Origin: an uncultured Spartobacteria bacterium
Lineage (GTDB): Bacteria; Verrucomicrobiota; Verrucomicrobiia; Chthoniobacterales; JAATET01
Direction of reading: 5' to 3'
Assembly (NCBI GenBank): GCA_937901895.1
Contig: CALGTD010000042.1
Coordinates: forward strand, 1 to 64,000
DNA length: 64,000 nt
Shown here in pieces: positions 36,496-45,435 of this stretch (position 1 is its first letter; each line of letters opens with the position of its first letter). A model generated the notes under the pieces. The model was given only the letters and a program-made list of their open reading frames with translations. It was not told the DNA's origin and ran no database searches. A program made the translations under genes and the position numbers.

Positions 36496-37110
36496 GTGAC
36501 AGAGAACCAACTCGATTGGGCGCGCCGGCTCGCAGCCATCGCCCAAAACGGCCTGCATTTCTCCACAAATTCCTACGACCGTGAACGTTTCGAGCAGGTG
36601 CGTGAAATTGTGGCGGAGATGCTCGCCGCTCCAGATGCTCGCCGGGCATTGATCGAGACCCTGGCGCTGGAGACCGGCTATTCGACGCCGAAAGTGGATA
36701 CGCGTGCGGTCGTGTTGAGCGAAGGCCGTCTGCTGCTGGCCCGGGAGATGATGGATGGATTGTGGTCCCTTCCGGGCGGATGGGCGGATCCCGGGGAAAG
36801 CCCCTCGCAGAACTGCGTTCGCGAAGTGCGTGAGGAGACCGGCCTGCACGTGCGGGCGGTGCGATTGCTGGCGGTTTATGATCGCGAGCTTCACGAGCAT
36901 CCGACGAAATTTTTTCCGCACGTCTACAAGCTCTTTGTGCACTGCGAAATCGTTGGCGGGGAATTGACGCCGAGCGATGAAACGCCGGAGGTGGGGTTTT
37001 TCGATCCTGGAGCCCTGCCCCCGCTTTCGCTATCGCGTGTGACGTCGCGTCAGATCGCCCGTTGTCTGGAGCTCATCGCGGATCCCGCCTCGGGTGCCGA
37101 TTTCGATTGA
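36496..37110 (+). CDS. Nudix hydrolase with N-terminal helical domain
   Basis: A 204-residue protein read from GTG at 36496 (the start is uncertain). An N-terminal helical domain of about 60 residues (WARRLAAIAQNGLHFSTNSYD) matches the N-terminal domain of ADP-ribose/NADH-pyrophosphatase-like Nudix proteins. The Nudix box is perfect: G-x5-E-x7-REVREETG within GGWADPGESPSQNCVREV. It hydrolyses a nucleoside diphosphate linked to another moiety; the substrate cannot be named. It precedes the GT4 gene by 35 bases. Confidence 0.85.
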   Translation: MTENQLDWARRLAAIAQNGLHFSTNSYDRERFEQVREIVAEMLAAPDARRALIETLALETGYSTPKVDTRAVVLSEGRLLLAREMMDGLWSLPGGWADPGESPSQNCVREVREETGLHVRAVRLLAVYDRELHEHPTKFFPHVYKLFVHCEIVGGELTPSDETPEVGFFDPGALPPLSLSRVTSRQIARCLELIADPASGADFD

Positions 37111-37145
37111 GCCGGCGGAAAGCCACGACGCATCCTGCCCGCGAA

Positions 37146-38240
37146 ATGGTCCGCGTCCTTCACGTCATCGACAGCCTCGATCTCGGCGGCGCGCAGACCG
37201 CGTTGTTGAACCTGCTGAAATACGCGGACCGCTCGCAGTTTCATCACGAGGTCGCGGCGATGCACGGCGAGGGGATGTTTGCCGCAGCGTTTCGCGATCT
37301 CGGCGTGCCGGTGCATTCCCTCTCGGCGCATCGGTTTCCACCCGGCTATCTCGTGAACCTTCCCCGCCTGCTGCGGGGTGGGAGTTTCGACATCGCGCAG
37401 TTTCATCTTTTCGGGGCGAACTGGATTGCGAAGCCGCTTGCTGCGCTGTGTGGCGTGAGATGCCGCTATCACCACGACCAGTGCAATGACGCATTCCGGT
37501 CCGAATCGCGAATAGCGACTGCCATCGACACCCTCACGAACCGTCTGTCCACACGTATCCTTGCGGTGTCGCGATCGGTCGAGCAGTTCAATCTGCGCGT
37601 GGAAGGCTGGCCGTCGGAACGTGTGACCTTCCTGCCAAACAGCGTGGATACGGAGGAGTTCCGGCCCGCCTCCGAAGCGGAACGGGCGGAGGCGCGGCGG
37701 AGATTTGAACTTCCTCCGGACGCTTTCGTGATCGGAGGGGTCGGTCGGCATACACCCCAAAAGAATTTCGGGTTGTTGCTCGATGCCGCGCCGTCCGATG
37801 CAGTCCTTGTCCTGTTCGGCTCGGGTCCGGAGGAGGCGATGCTTCGTGAACGCGCGGGCGCGAATGTCCGCTTTACCGGGACGGTGAACGACCGCGCCGC
37901 GATCTATCGCGCGATCGATATCCTCGCATTGCCCTCCCGCTTCGAAGGTCTGCCGATGACGGTTCTGGAGGCGATGGCGTCGGGTGTTCCCGTTGCGGCA
38001 TCCAGCGTGGATGGTGTTCGCGAAATCGCCACCGACGGTGAAACGGCTCTGCTTTTCGAGTCCGGGGATGCGGCGGGCCTGCGCGGAGCTCTTGAGCAGC
38101 TTCAAGCGGACGCCGAGCTGAGGACGCGGCTGGCGGAAGCCGGCCGGGTGCTGGTGACGGAGAGGTTCTGCGCGCGGTTGCTGGCCGCCGAACTGGAGCG
38201 CATTTACCGGCATGATCTCGATCGGCTTGCTGCGAAATAG
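37146..38240 (+). CDS. Family 4 glycosyltransferase
   Basis: A 364-residue GT-B-fold glycosyltransferase. The N-terminal acceptor domain opens with VRVLHVIDSLDLGGAQTALL. The C-terminal donor domain has GVGRHTPQKNFGLLLDA and the nucleotide-sugar-binding stretch LPSRFEGLPMTVLEAMASGVPV with the E-x7-E pair. It is probably cytoplasmic or membrane-associated, working on exopolysaccharide or a lipid-linked glycan. Its last 29 bases overlap the following lipoprotein gene, implying coupling. Confidence 0.9.
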   Translation: MVRVLHVIDSLDLGGAQTALLNLLKYADRSQFHHEVAAMHGEGMFAAAFRDLGVPVHSLSAHRFPPGYLVNLPRLLRGGSFDIAQFHLFGANWIAKPLAALCGVRCRYHHDQCNDAFRSESRIATAIDTLTNRLSTRILAVSRSVEQFNLRVEGWPSERVTFLPNSVDTEEFRPASEAERAEARRRFELPPDAFVIGGVGRHTPQKNFGLLLDAAPSDAVLVLFGSGPEEAMLRERAGANVRFTGTVNDRAAIYRAIDILALPSRFEGLPMTVLEAMASGVPVAASSVDGVREIATDGETALLFESGDAAGLRGALEQLQADAELRTRLAEAGRVLVTERFCARLLAAELERIYRHDLDRLAAK

Positions 38241-38613
38241 TGCGATCGCCTGCGCACTTGGGCTCGCTGGTTGTGCGACCCAGACCTTCGCGCCGAATGC
38301 CGCCCCGGAGTATCTCGTCACGCGAAACGACTCCCCGTTTTACGAGCTTGGACCGAACCAGTTTGCGCCGCCGGAGGAGCGACTGGATGCGGGGGAGCGG
38401 GTGCGGATGTTGCGCAGGGAGTTTGGATACAGCCGGGTGCTTCTTCCGTCCGGGATGGCGGGATATATGGCAAATGACGACCTTGCGCCGGCTCCGTCCG
38501 GCCTGCCAGCGGAGGTGCCGGAGGGTTCTGCGCGAGGGGGCGTTCCGGTGGTGGACGATGCGCCGCTGCCCGACTTCGACGAAGCGCCACCCGACGAGCC
38601 GGCGGGCCTTTGA
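38212..38613 (+). CDS. Small lipoprotein with SH3-like segment
   Basis: A 133-residue protein with a lipobox LGLAGC (lipidated cysteine at residue 21). Residues about 33-85 resemble a bacterial SH3 domain (YLVTRNDSPFYELGPN, then RVRMLRREFGYSRVLLPSGMAGYM). The C-terminal 45 residues are disordered and rich in Pro, Asp and Glu. It probably sits on the periplasmic face of a membrane. It overlaps the GT4 gene by 29 bases at its start and precedes mnmE. Confidence 0.7.
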   Translation: MISIGLLRNSAIACALGLAGCATQTFAPNAAPEYLVTRNDSPFYELGPNQFAPPEERLDAGERVRMLRREFGYSRVLLPSGMAGYMANDDLAPAPSGLPAEVPEGSARGGVPVVDDAPLPDFDEAPPDEPAGL

Positions 38614-38682
38614 GCAGCGACCACCGCTGTAACGCGGACGATCGTCTTGTGCCGGGCAGGGATTCCGGGCGATTCTGCACGG

Positions 38683-40005
38683 ATGCTGGTCCACGACACG
38701 ATTGCCGCGCTTTCCACGCCTCCGGGCGAGGGGGCGATCGCTGTCGTCCGGGTTTCCGGACCCGATATTCGCTCCATCGCGGCCAAGATCTTCCTGGGGC
38801 CGCCGCTGACTCCGCGTGCGGCGGTGTTCGGACGCATCGTCAATGCCGCGGGGCCGGTTGACGACGTGGTAGTGACCTGGTTCCAGGGGCCCGCGAGCTA
38901 CACGGGTGAGGACGTGCTGGAGATTTCCTGCCATGGCGGCGTGCTGATCTCGGCGAGCGTGCTTGAGACGGTGCTGGCCGCCGGCGCAAGGGCTGCAGGA
39001 CCGGGGGAATTTACGCAACGGGCGTTCCTCAACGGTAAAATGGACCTCACACAGGCGGAGGCGGTGATGGATTTGATCCGCGCGCAAACTCCGCTCGCGG
39101 CGCGAGCCGCCGCAGAGCAGCTCCGGGGGCGGATCGGCTCGGAGATTTCGGCAATCCGCGATGCGTTGCTCGACATCGTCGCGCATGTCGAGGCCTACAT
39201 CGATTTCCCGGATGAGGACATCGACCCCGACACCGATGCCGCGCTGCGGAGCCGCATTGAGGATGTTCGCCGGCGCATCGGCGCGCTTCTTGCGACTGCC
39301 GAGGAGGGGCGCGTTCTGCGCGAGGGAGTGCGACTGGCGATCTGCGGTCGTCCAAACGCCGGCAAGTCGAGCCTGCTGAACCGCCTGCTCGGCTTCGAGC
39401 GCGCGATTGTGAGTCCGACGCCGGGCACGACCCGCGACACGGTGGAGGACGTGGCAAGCCTCCGTGGAATACCGTTCCGGCTCATCGACACCGCGGGTTT
39501 GCGGGAAACTCCCGATGCGATCGAGCGCGAGGGGGTTCGTCGTGCCAGGGAGGCGGTGGAACGGGCGGATGTGATCGTTCATCTCGTGGATGCGACGGCC
39601 GCCGGTGATGCGGGCGAACCGGTGGCGAAGAACGAAATCGTCGTTTTCAACAAGATCGACCTTCTGCCCGACGACGAGCGAGGTGTGGTTCCGCAAGACG
39701 CACCGGCAATATCCTGTGCGACGGGCGAAGGTATCGAGGCCTTGATCGATGTGATCGTGTCGCGCGTGCGCCGCGAGCCGGAAGGCGGAACGACGAATCT
39801 GGCTGCAATCAATGCGCGACATCAGGCATGCCTGATCCGGGCGGATGCCGCACTCGGAGAGGCGCTGGAGCGGTTTCAGGAGGCGCCGGAATTCGTGGCC
39901 GTGCATCTGCGGGCCGCGATGGATGCCGTCGGAGAAGTAACCGGCGTCGTGGACACCGAGGACATCCTTGGGCGAATCTTCGGCACCTTTTGCATTGGAA
40001 AATGA
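38683..40005 (+). CDS. mnmE: tRNA modification GTPase MnmE (TrmE)
   Basis: A 440-residue GTPase. The N-terminal folate-binding domain has the conserved DTIAALSTPPGEGAIAVVRVSG start and SYTGEDVLEISCHGG. The inserted G domain has G1 GRPNAGKSSLLN (near 222), G2 TPGTTRD, G3 DTAGLRE and G4 NKID. The protein ends with the canonical C-terminal CIGK. With MnmG it installs the 5-carboxymethylaminomethyl group at U34 of certain tRNAs. The ATG at 38683 aligns with family N-termini; an upstream start at 38647 was rejected. Confidence 0.96.
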   Translation: MLVHDTIAALSTPPGEGAIAVVRVSGPDIRSIAAKIFLGPPLTPRAAVFGRIVNAAGPVDDVVVTWFQGPASYTGEDVLEISCHGGVLISASVLETVLAAGARAAGPGEFTQRAFLNGKMDLTQAEAVMDLIRAQTPLAARAAAEQLRGRIGSEISAIRDALLDIVAHVEAYIDFPDEDIDPDTDAALRSRIEDVRRRIGALLATAEEGRVLREGVRLAICGRPNAGKSSLLNRLLGFERAIVSPTPGTTRDTVEDVASLRGIPFRLIDTAGLRETPDAIEREGVRRAREAVERADVIVHLVDATAAGDAGEPVAKNEIVVFNKIDLLPDDERGVVPQDAPAISCATGEGIEALIDVIVSRVRREPEGGTTNLAAINARHQACLIRADAALGEALERFQEAPEFVAVHLRAAMDAVGEVTGVVDTEDILGRIFGTFCIGK

Positions 40006-40033
40006 ATGCCCGTCCACGGGCGCACGGAAGAGA

Positions 40034-41032
40034 ATGAACGTTTACGAATTGCTGCGACCCCTGCTGTTTCAGATGGATGCCGAGACGGCGCATCATTTCG
40101 CGCTCGGGGCGCTGGAAGCGGCTCCGACGTTTGCGCTGAGGGCGGTGTTTGGCAGTGCTCCGGTTTTTCCGGTGGAGGTTTGTGGAATCCGGTTTCCGAA
40201 CCCGGTGGGCCTCGCGGCGGGGATGGACAAGAACGCAGTCGCGCTGCGCGCCTGGGAGGCGCTGGGCTTCGGCTTTGTCGAGGTTGGAACGATCACGGCA
40301 AAGGCGCAGCCGGGAAATCCGAAACCCCGCATGTTTCGCTATCCCGAAATCGGCGCGTTGATCAACCGGATGGGGTTCAACAACGACGGCGCGGATGCCG
40401 TCGCAGCGCGGCTGGATCGCGAAAAATCCGCGAGGCGATGGCCGTCGATTCCGGTGGGAATCAATCTCGGAAAATCGAAGATCACGGAACTGGCTGACGC
40501 GCCGGGCGACTATCTGCACAGTTATCGCGCGCTGCTTCCCTTCGGGGATTACTTCGTCGTGAACGTGAGTTCGCCGAACACTCCGGGCCTGCGTGAACTG
40601 CAGGATCGGGACGCGCTGGCCGGGATCGTGCGCACACTGCGGGACCACGATGCTGCGAAACCGCTGTTCGTGAAGATCGCGCCGGACCTGAGTGACGCGC
40701 AGGTGGACGTCATCGTCGAACTCGTCGAGACGGAGGGCCTTTCCGGAGTGATCGCAACAAACACAACCCTCGACCACTCACCGGTGCCGGCCGGGCGCGA
40801 CGAGACAGGCGGCCTGAGCGGTGCGCCGTTGCGGGCGCGTGCGCTGGAGGTGTTGCGCCGGCTGCGTGCGGGGACCGGGCGCCCGATCGTGGCGTCCGGG
40901 GGAATCATGAACGGCGCGGATGCCCGCGATCGAATGGAAGCCGGCGCCGCTCTCGTGCAGATTTACACGGGATTTGTCTATCGTGGGCCGGGATTGATTC
41001 GCGAAATCACCGCGGAAATCCAGCGGAGATGA
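40034..41032 (+). CDS. pyrD: Dihydroorotate dehydrogenase, quinone-type (class 2)
   Basis: A 332-residue flavoenzyme of pyrimidine synthesis. The N-terminal helical region (MNVYELLRPLLFQMDAETAHHF) that docks on the membrane and quinone marks class 2. FMN/substrate motifs include GLAAGMDKNA, INRMGFNNDGAD, NVSSPNTPGLR (catalytic serine area near 178), KIAPDLSD and IVASGGIM. Electrons go to the quinone pool, which here is likely menaquinone given mqnD next door. A GGAAGAG ribosome site precedes the ATG at 40034. The gene follows mnmE by 28 bases. Confidence 0.95.
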   Translation: MNVYELLRPLLFQMDAETAHHFALGALEAAPTFALRAVFGSAPVFPVEVCGIRFPNPVGLAAGMDKNAVALRAWEALGFGFVEVGTITAKAQPGNPKPRMFRYPEIGALINRMGFNNDGADAVAARLDREKSARRWPSIPVGINLGKSKITELADAPGDYLHSYRALLPFGDYFVVNVSSPNTPGLRELQDRDALAGIVRTLRDHDAAKPLFVKIAPDLSDAQVDVIVELVETEGLSGVIATNTTLDHSPVPAGRDETGGLSGAPLRARALEVLRRLRAGTGRPIVASGGIMNGADARDRMEAGAALVQIYTGFVYRGPGLIREITAEIQRR

Positions 41033-41101
41033 CGGGATTTGCCCGAGAACGGGTGTCCGTTTGCTTCCAATTCCGCGGATTCTGGTAATGCTGTTCTTCT
41101 C

Positions 41102-41983
41102 ATGACTGACTGGAAATCGACAACGCTCACCCTCGGCCATTCTCCGGATCCGGACGATGCCTTCATGTTCTACGCGATGGCGGAGGAGAAAATCGATCTG
41201 CGTGGATATCGGTTTGAGCACATCCTGCAGGACATCCAGACGCTGAACGAGCGGGCGTCGCGCGGCGAGCTGCACATCACGGCGGTGTCGATTCACTCGC
41301 TCGCCTACGTGTTGGACAAGTATGCGTTGCTGCCGAGTGGAGCGAGCATGGGGGACGGATACGGACCGATGTTTGTTGTGAACCGGGGCGCCGGTCCGGT
41401 GGAGAGCGCGAGTGAAGACGAGCGCCGGCAATGGTTGCTGGACCGAAAAATCGCGGTGCCCGGGCGGATGACCAGTGCATTCCTTGCGGCGCAGCTCTTT
41501 CTCGATCGGAAGGATTTCGACCACCTCGTGGTTCCGTTCGATGAAATCTTCGATGCGGTGCGCACCGGTAAAGCCGACGTCGGATTGATTATCCATGAAG
41601 GCCAGCTGACCTATGGACGCGAGGGATTCGACCTCGTGCTGGATCTTGGGGCGTGGTGGAAGGGAAGAAAGGGCCTGCCGCTGCCGCTTGGGGGCAACGT
41701 GGTTCGGAAGGATATTCCCCCGGAGGTCCGGCTCGAACTTGCGGACATTCTTCACGAAAGCATTGCCTACGGTCTGCGCGACCGGAAGCCGGCGGTGGAC
41801 CACAGCATGAAGCACGCGCGTGGTATGGACGTGCCGCTGGCCGACGAATTCATCGGGATGTATGTGAACGACTACACGCTCGACTACGGCGAGAAGGGAC
41901 GTCGTGCGATTCGGGAGTTTCTTGGCGAGGCGCATGAGGCGGGATTGATCCCGCAGCCGGTCGAGCTGGAGTTCGTGGAGTGA
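41102..41983 (+). CDS. mqnD: 1,4-dihydroxy-6-naphthoate synthase MqnD (futalosine menaquinone pathway)
   Basis: A 293-residue periplasmic-binding-protein-fold enzyme. HSPDPDDAFMFYAMAEEKIDL near the N-terminus is the hallmark of MqnD (DUF178), followed by ITAVSIHSLAYV, GYGPMFVV and IIHEGQLTYGREGF. It converts cyclic de-hypoxanthinyl futalosine to 1,4-dihydroxy-6-naphthoate. This indicates the futalosine route to menaquinone in this organism. The other mqn genes are not in the window. The start ATG at 41102 aligns with the family; it is convergent with the TPR gene. Confidence 0.9.
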   Translation: MTDWKSTTLTLGHSPDPDDAFMFYAMAEEKIDLRGYRFEHILQDIQTLNERASRGELHITAVSIHSLAYVLDKYALLPSGASMGDGYGPMFVVNRGAGPVESASEDERRQWLLDRKIAVPGRMTSAFLAAQLFLDRKDFDHLVVPFDEIFDAVRTGKADVGLIIHEGQLTYGREGFDLVLDLGAWWKGRKGLPLPLGGNVVRKDIPPEVRLELADILHESIAYGLRDRKPAVDHSMKHARGMDVPLADEFIGMYVNDYTLDYGEKGRRAIREFLGEAHEAGLIPQPVELEFVE

Positions 41984-42034
41984 GCGTTTGAATTCACGCC
42001 CCGTGTCCCGCGACGGGCGGGAGGTGTGAGAATT

Positions 42035-43765
42035 CTACTCTGCCGCGACGTCCGGTTTCCGTGCCACCTTGCCAGTGGCCTCGTCGATCTTGGCGGCGAG
42101 CGGCTTGTTCTCCGGATCGATGGCGGCGGCTTTCTGCCAGTAAAGGACGGCCTGCGCGGACCGGCCGAGCGCGTGATAGGCGTCGCCCACGTGTTCGAGG
42201 ACAACAGCGTCCGGCTCGGGAAGGGCGTTGAGCGCGCGAAGCAATTCGTCGACGGCGGCTTGGTAATCGCCCTTGCGGAACAGATACCAGCCGTAGCTGT
42301 CGATGAACGCACCGTTGTCCGGTTCCTTCGCGAGGGCTTGGCGGATCATCTCGCCGGCCGCCTCGAGATTCTCGTTTCGATCGACCCAGAAATACCCGAG
42401 TGCGTTCAGTGCATTGGCGTTGGTGGGATCGATCTGGATCGCCTTGCGCAGGAGTTCCTCGGCCTTTGTCATGCGGCCGGCGCTTTCGGCGGCGAAGGCA
42501 TAATCGAGGAGATTGTAAACGGTCAGACGCTCGATGCGGCTGGAGGAGAACTGGACGAGGGCGCGTTCAAAAAGGGCGAGCGACTCCTCGCCGCGGCCGG
42601 CGAAGTGGAGAGCCTTCCCCGCGAGGTGCGTGAGGCCGGGGCTCTGCGGGAACATCCGGCGGGCTTCGGTGACCTGGCGGATCGCATCGTCGATGCGGCC
42701 CACTCGCATCAGGAGTTCAATATAGATCTGCTGACGGCCAAGGTTGGCGCTTTCGATGATGAGCGCCTGCTCGATATTTTTGATGGCCTTCTCGTCATCG
42801 CCCGCCTGGCTGTAGAGCCTCCAGAGTTCGTCGTAGGCGGCAAGGTTCAGCGGATTGGATGCGACGACGCGCTCGAGGACGGGGATGGCCTCCTCGACCC
42901 TGCCGAGCTCGATGAGGGTTCCTGCGAGCTTCTCATTGGCGTCGGGCAGGTTCGGCTTGAGATCGAGCGCCTTTTGGAAGAAATCCGCCGCCTTCTCGAA
43001 GTTCCGCGCGAAGATGTGGAAATCGGCGATTCGCGCGAGTGCCTCGGGATTGTCGCCGGCGGATTCCGCGGCGCGCTCGAGACATTTTGCGAGGCGGCTG
43101 GCGGCGCGCTCGTTGGTGAGCGGATCTCCGCCGGCGGAGTTCGTGAAGAATTCGGCCAGCTGGAGCCAGAATGAAGTGTCCGCCTTTTTGGTCTTCAGTG
43201 CGCGCTCCAGTGCGCGGGAGGCTCCCTCCTCGTCGCCCTGTGCCTGTGCGATTTCCCAGAGGGCTTCGTAGCCCGCAAACCGGGCCGGGTCGGCCTTGAG
43301 AGCAGCCTCCGCGTAGCGGGTGGCGAGATCAGGCTTGCGGAGGTGACGGAGGTAAATGGACGACAGCGCGAGCGCCGGCTCGGGATTGTCGGGGCGCGCC
43401 TTGATGGCGTCCTTGAGCACCCCGATCGCCTCGGCGGAATCGCCGGCGCGCAGGTAGTCGTAGGCGACGTCGATGGCCAGCGGAGTGTATCCGGGATCAA
43501 GCGCGAGGACACGCCTGCGACTGGCAAGCGCCTGTTCGGGGCCGGCGCTCTCCTCTTCGAAGATGCCGGTGATGAAGCTGGCAATCGCCTCGGCCTTGCG
43601 TTCCCCCGTCGGATCGAGCTGGATCTCGACGGGCGAAAGCTGGCCTTCGTCGAGAAGAAAGTCGGTTTCCTGTGCGAGCGCACCGGGCGCACAAAGCGGC
43701 AGACAAAACAGCGCGAGCAGCCATCGCGTGGATGGCGTCGCGCTGTGATTGACCGCCAGCTTCAT
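42035..43765 (-). CDS. Secreted tetratricopeptide-repeat protein
   Basis: A 576-residue protein with a signal peptide (RWLLALFCLPLCAPGALA, cleaved near residue 31). Almost the whole mature part is TPR-like, with about twelve to fourteen helical repeats such as AEALLKADPARFAGYEALWEIAQ-type units and KALDLKPNLPDANEKLAGTLIELGRVEEAIPVL. It probably acts as a periplasmic or outer-membrane scaffold. It is the last gene of the minus-strand unit containing hisG, 16 bases after the 34-aa microprotein gene. No enzymatic domain is visible. Confidence 0.82.
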   Translation of the reverse strand: MKLAVNHSATPSTRWLLALFCLPLCAPGALAQETDFLLDEGQLSPVEIQLDPTGERKAEAIASFITGIFEEESAGPEQALASRRRVLALDPGYTPLAIDVAYDYLRAGDSAEAIGVLKDAIKARPDNPEPALALSSIYLRHLRKPDLATRYAEAALKADPARFAGYEALWEIAQAQGDEEGASRALERALKTKKADTSFWLQLAEFFTNSAGGDPLTNERAASRLAKCLERAAESAGDNPEALARIADFHIFARNFEKAADFFQKALDLKPNLPDANEKLAGTLIELGRVEEAIPVLERVVASNPLNLAAYDELWRLYSQAGDDEKAIKNIEQALIIESANLGRQQIYIELLMRVGRIDDAIRQVTEARRMFPQSPGLTHLAGKALHFAGRGEESLALFERALVQFSSSRIERLTVYNLLDYAFAAESAGRMTKAEELLRKAIQIDPTNANALNALGYFWVDRNENLEAAGEMIRQALAKEPDNGAFIDSYGWYLFRKGDYQAAVDELLRALNALPEPDAVVLEHVGDAYHALGRSAQAVLYWQKAAAIDPENKPLAAKIDEATGKVARKPDVAAE

Positions 43766-43781
43766 GCGGTCACGATATGCC

Positions 43782-43886
43782 TTACGACTTGTAGCGCAAC
43801 CGCTTCTTGTGGCGGTTGAGTTTCATGCGCTTGCGGCGCTTGTGTTTGGCAATCTTTGCCTTCCGTTTCTTTTTGAGCGAACCCAT
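43782..43886 (-). CDS. 34-residue basic AURKAIP1/COX24-like ribosomal microprotein
   Basis: The minus strand from ATG at 43886 to TAA at 43782 encodes 34 residues, nearly two thirds Lys/Arg/His (MGSLKKKRKAKIAKHKRRK at the start, RHKKRLRYKS at the end). This matches the tiny AURKAIP1/COX24-domain proteins conserved in Bacteroidetes and Verrucomicrobiota and related to the tail of mitoribosomal mS38; a ribosomal role is likely. It lies ten bases after hisG and 16 before the TPR gene, so it is surely co-transcribed. Confidence 0.85.
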   Translation of the reverse strand: MGSLKKKRKAKIAKHKRRKRMKLNRHKKRLRYKS

Positions 43887-43896
43887 GCAGTTACAC

Positions 43897-44775
43897 CTAA
43901 TATACGACCTTGTTCAGAGGGTATTCGATGATCCCCTCCGCCCCCAGCGACTTCAGTCTGGGGATGATTTCTCTGACAGTCTTCTCTTCGATGACCGTTT
44001 CGACCGCGACCCAGTTTTCCTGAGCCAGAGGCGAAACGGTAGGATTTCGCAGCGCAGGCAGGGCCTCAAGCAAATTCTTCAATTCATTCGAAGGAAGATT
44101 CATCTTCAGTCCGACGAGGCCCCGGGCGGCGAGGGCGCCCTTCAGGAGCAGGACGAGCGTGTCCATCTTCTCGCGCTTCCACGGATCCCGGGCGGCGGTG
44201 GTATTCGCGATGAAGGCGGGTGACGACTCCATCAGCGTCTCGACAATGCGCAGCTTGTTTGCGCGCAGGGAAGAGCCCGTTTCGGTAATGTCGACGATGG
44301 CGTCGACAAGGTCGGGAACCTTGACCTCCGTGGCTCCCCAGGAAAATTCGACCTCCGCCGTGATGCCGCGGGACTCGAAGAACCGGCGCGTGAGGCCGAC
44401 GGCCTCGGTTGCGATGCGCTTGCCGGCGAGATCCTCGACGGAACGAACAGGCGAGTCTTCCGGCACGACGAGCACCCACCGGGTGCGCTGCGCGCTGACC
44501 TTGCTGTAGGTGAGCTCGGCGAGTTCCTCGACCTTGGACTCGTTTTCGGCGATCCAATCCTGTCCGGTGATGCCGCAATCCAGAAAGCCCTGCTCGACAT
44601 ACCGGCTGATCTCCTGTGCGCGGAGGAGGCGGATGTTGAGTTCGGGATCGTCCACGGACGGGCGATACGAGCGGCGCGAGCCGGAAATGGCAAAGCCGGC
44701 CTTTGCGAACAGGTCGATGGTCGCGTCGAAAAGGCTCCCGGACGGAATGCCGATGGTGAGGACTTTATGGCTCAT
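43897..44775 (-). CDS. hisG: ATP phosphoribosyltransferase HisG (long form)
   Basis: A 292-residue enzyme for the first step of histidine synthesis, condensing ATP and PRPP. The catalytic part shows IGIPSGSLFDATIDL, FLDCGITGQDWI and the PRPP loop region VDAIVDITETGSSLRAN (including the E-T-G-S/T signature). The C-terminal roughly 75 residues are the allosteric ACT-like domain of the long, HisZ-independent form. Other his genes are absent from the window, so hisG is separated from the rest of the pathway. It precedes the 34-aa microprotein by ten bases. Confidence 0.95.
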   Translation of the reverse strand: MSHKVLTIGIPSGSLFDATIDLFAKAGFAISGSRRSYRPSVDDPELNIRLLRAQEISRYVEQGFLDCGITGQDWIAENESKVEELAELTYSKVSAQRTRWVLVVPEDSPVRSVEDLAGKRIATEAVGLTRRFFESRGITAEVEFSWGATEVKVPDLVDAIVDITETGSSLRANKLRIVETLMESSPAFIANTTAARDPWKREKMDTLVLLLKGALAARGLVGLKMNLPSNELKNLLEALPALRNPTVSPLAQENWVAVETVIEEKTVREIIPRLKSLGAEGIIEYPLNKVVY

Positions 44776-44824
44776 TGCAGGGGCCGGGAGTCTAGCAGCG
44801 CGCCGCCCGACTGCAAGCGGCGAG

Positions 44825-45433
44825 CTATTTCCAGACGAGCGAGGGGATGACGCGCATCATGACCATCCCGTTCTCGCCTGGAGGCGCATTGGGGTCGGCC
44901 CGTTCCTCGCGATACTCGATCGCGGGCAGCAACGCGCGTTCCGGAGAGTCCGCCGGAATGCCGGCGATCCGCTCTGCCAGCCGGAAGACCCTGGAGGGCC
45001 ATTCGCGGGCGACAAGCGCGGTTTCGGAAAGCTGGATGGTCGGCGGAGTGACGAGCGTGAGAATGAGAATGATCGCCCCGCCGATGATCGATCCCGTGAA
45101 CAGCCCGGTGACGGCTCCCAGGAGCTGATCGAATGGGTTTGCCTGCACGCTGCGATAGGCCGGCGCCTTGATGGCAACGGCATATCCGGCGACTCCGAAC
45201 GCGACGGCGTAGGCGCAGACGAACGCGATCGCCGCGCAGAGCCGGGCGTCCAGCCCGAACATTCCCGCGACGGCCTGATTTGCCGACTGCCAGAACCACA
45301 TCGCCGTCAGCAATGCGAAAAGATGGGCCAGCAGGTGGCGAAATTCGAACGTCGCTCCGTAGGTCCATCCATGCCATGCGGCGAAAAGAATCGGCACTCC
45401 GAGGCAGACAGGAATCAGGATATCCCAGGTCAT
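44825..45433 (-). CDS. CvpA-family membrane protein
   Basis: A 202-residue protein with four hydrophobic helices (ILIPVCLGVPILFAAWHGW, LLAHLFALLTAMWFW, AAIAFVCAYAVAFGVAGYAV, AVTGLFTGSIIGGAIILILTLV) and a hydrophilic C-terminal tail of about 60 residues. The topology and GAVTGLFTGSIIGG phrase fit CvpA (colicin V production) proteins, whose cellular role is envelope-related but not well defined. It begins two bases after the stop of the GspE-like gene. Confidence 0.75.
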   Translation of the reverse strand: MTWDILIPVCLGVPILFAAWHGWTYGATFEFRHLLAHLFALLTAMWFWQSANQAVAGMFGLDARLCAAIAFVCAYAVAFGVAGYAVAIKAPAYRSVQANPFDQLLGAVTGLFTGSIIGGAIILILTLVTPPTIQLSETALVAREWPSRVFRLAERIAGIPADSPERALLPAIEYREERADPNAPPGENGMVMMRVIPSLVWK

Positions 45434-45435
45434 GG

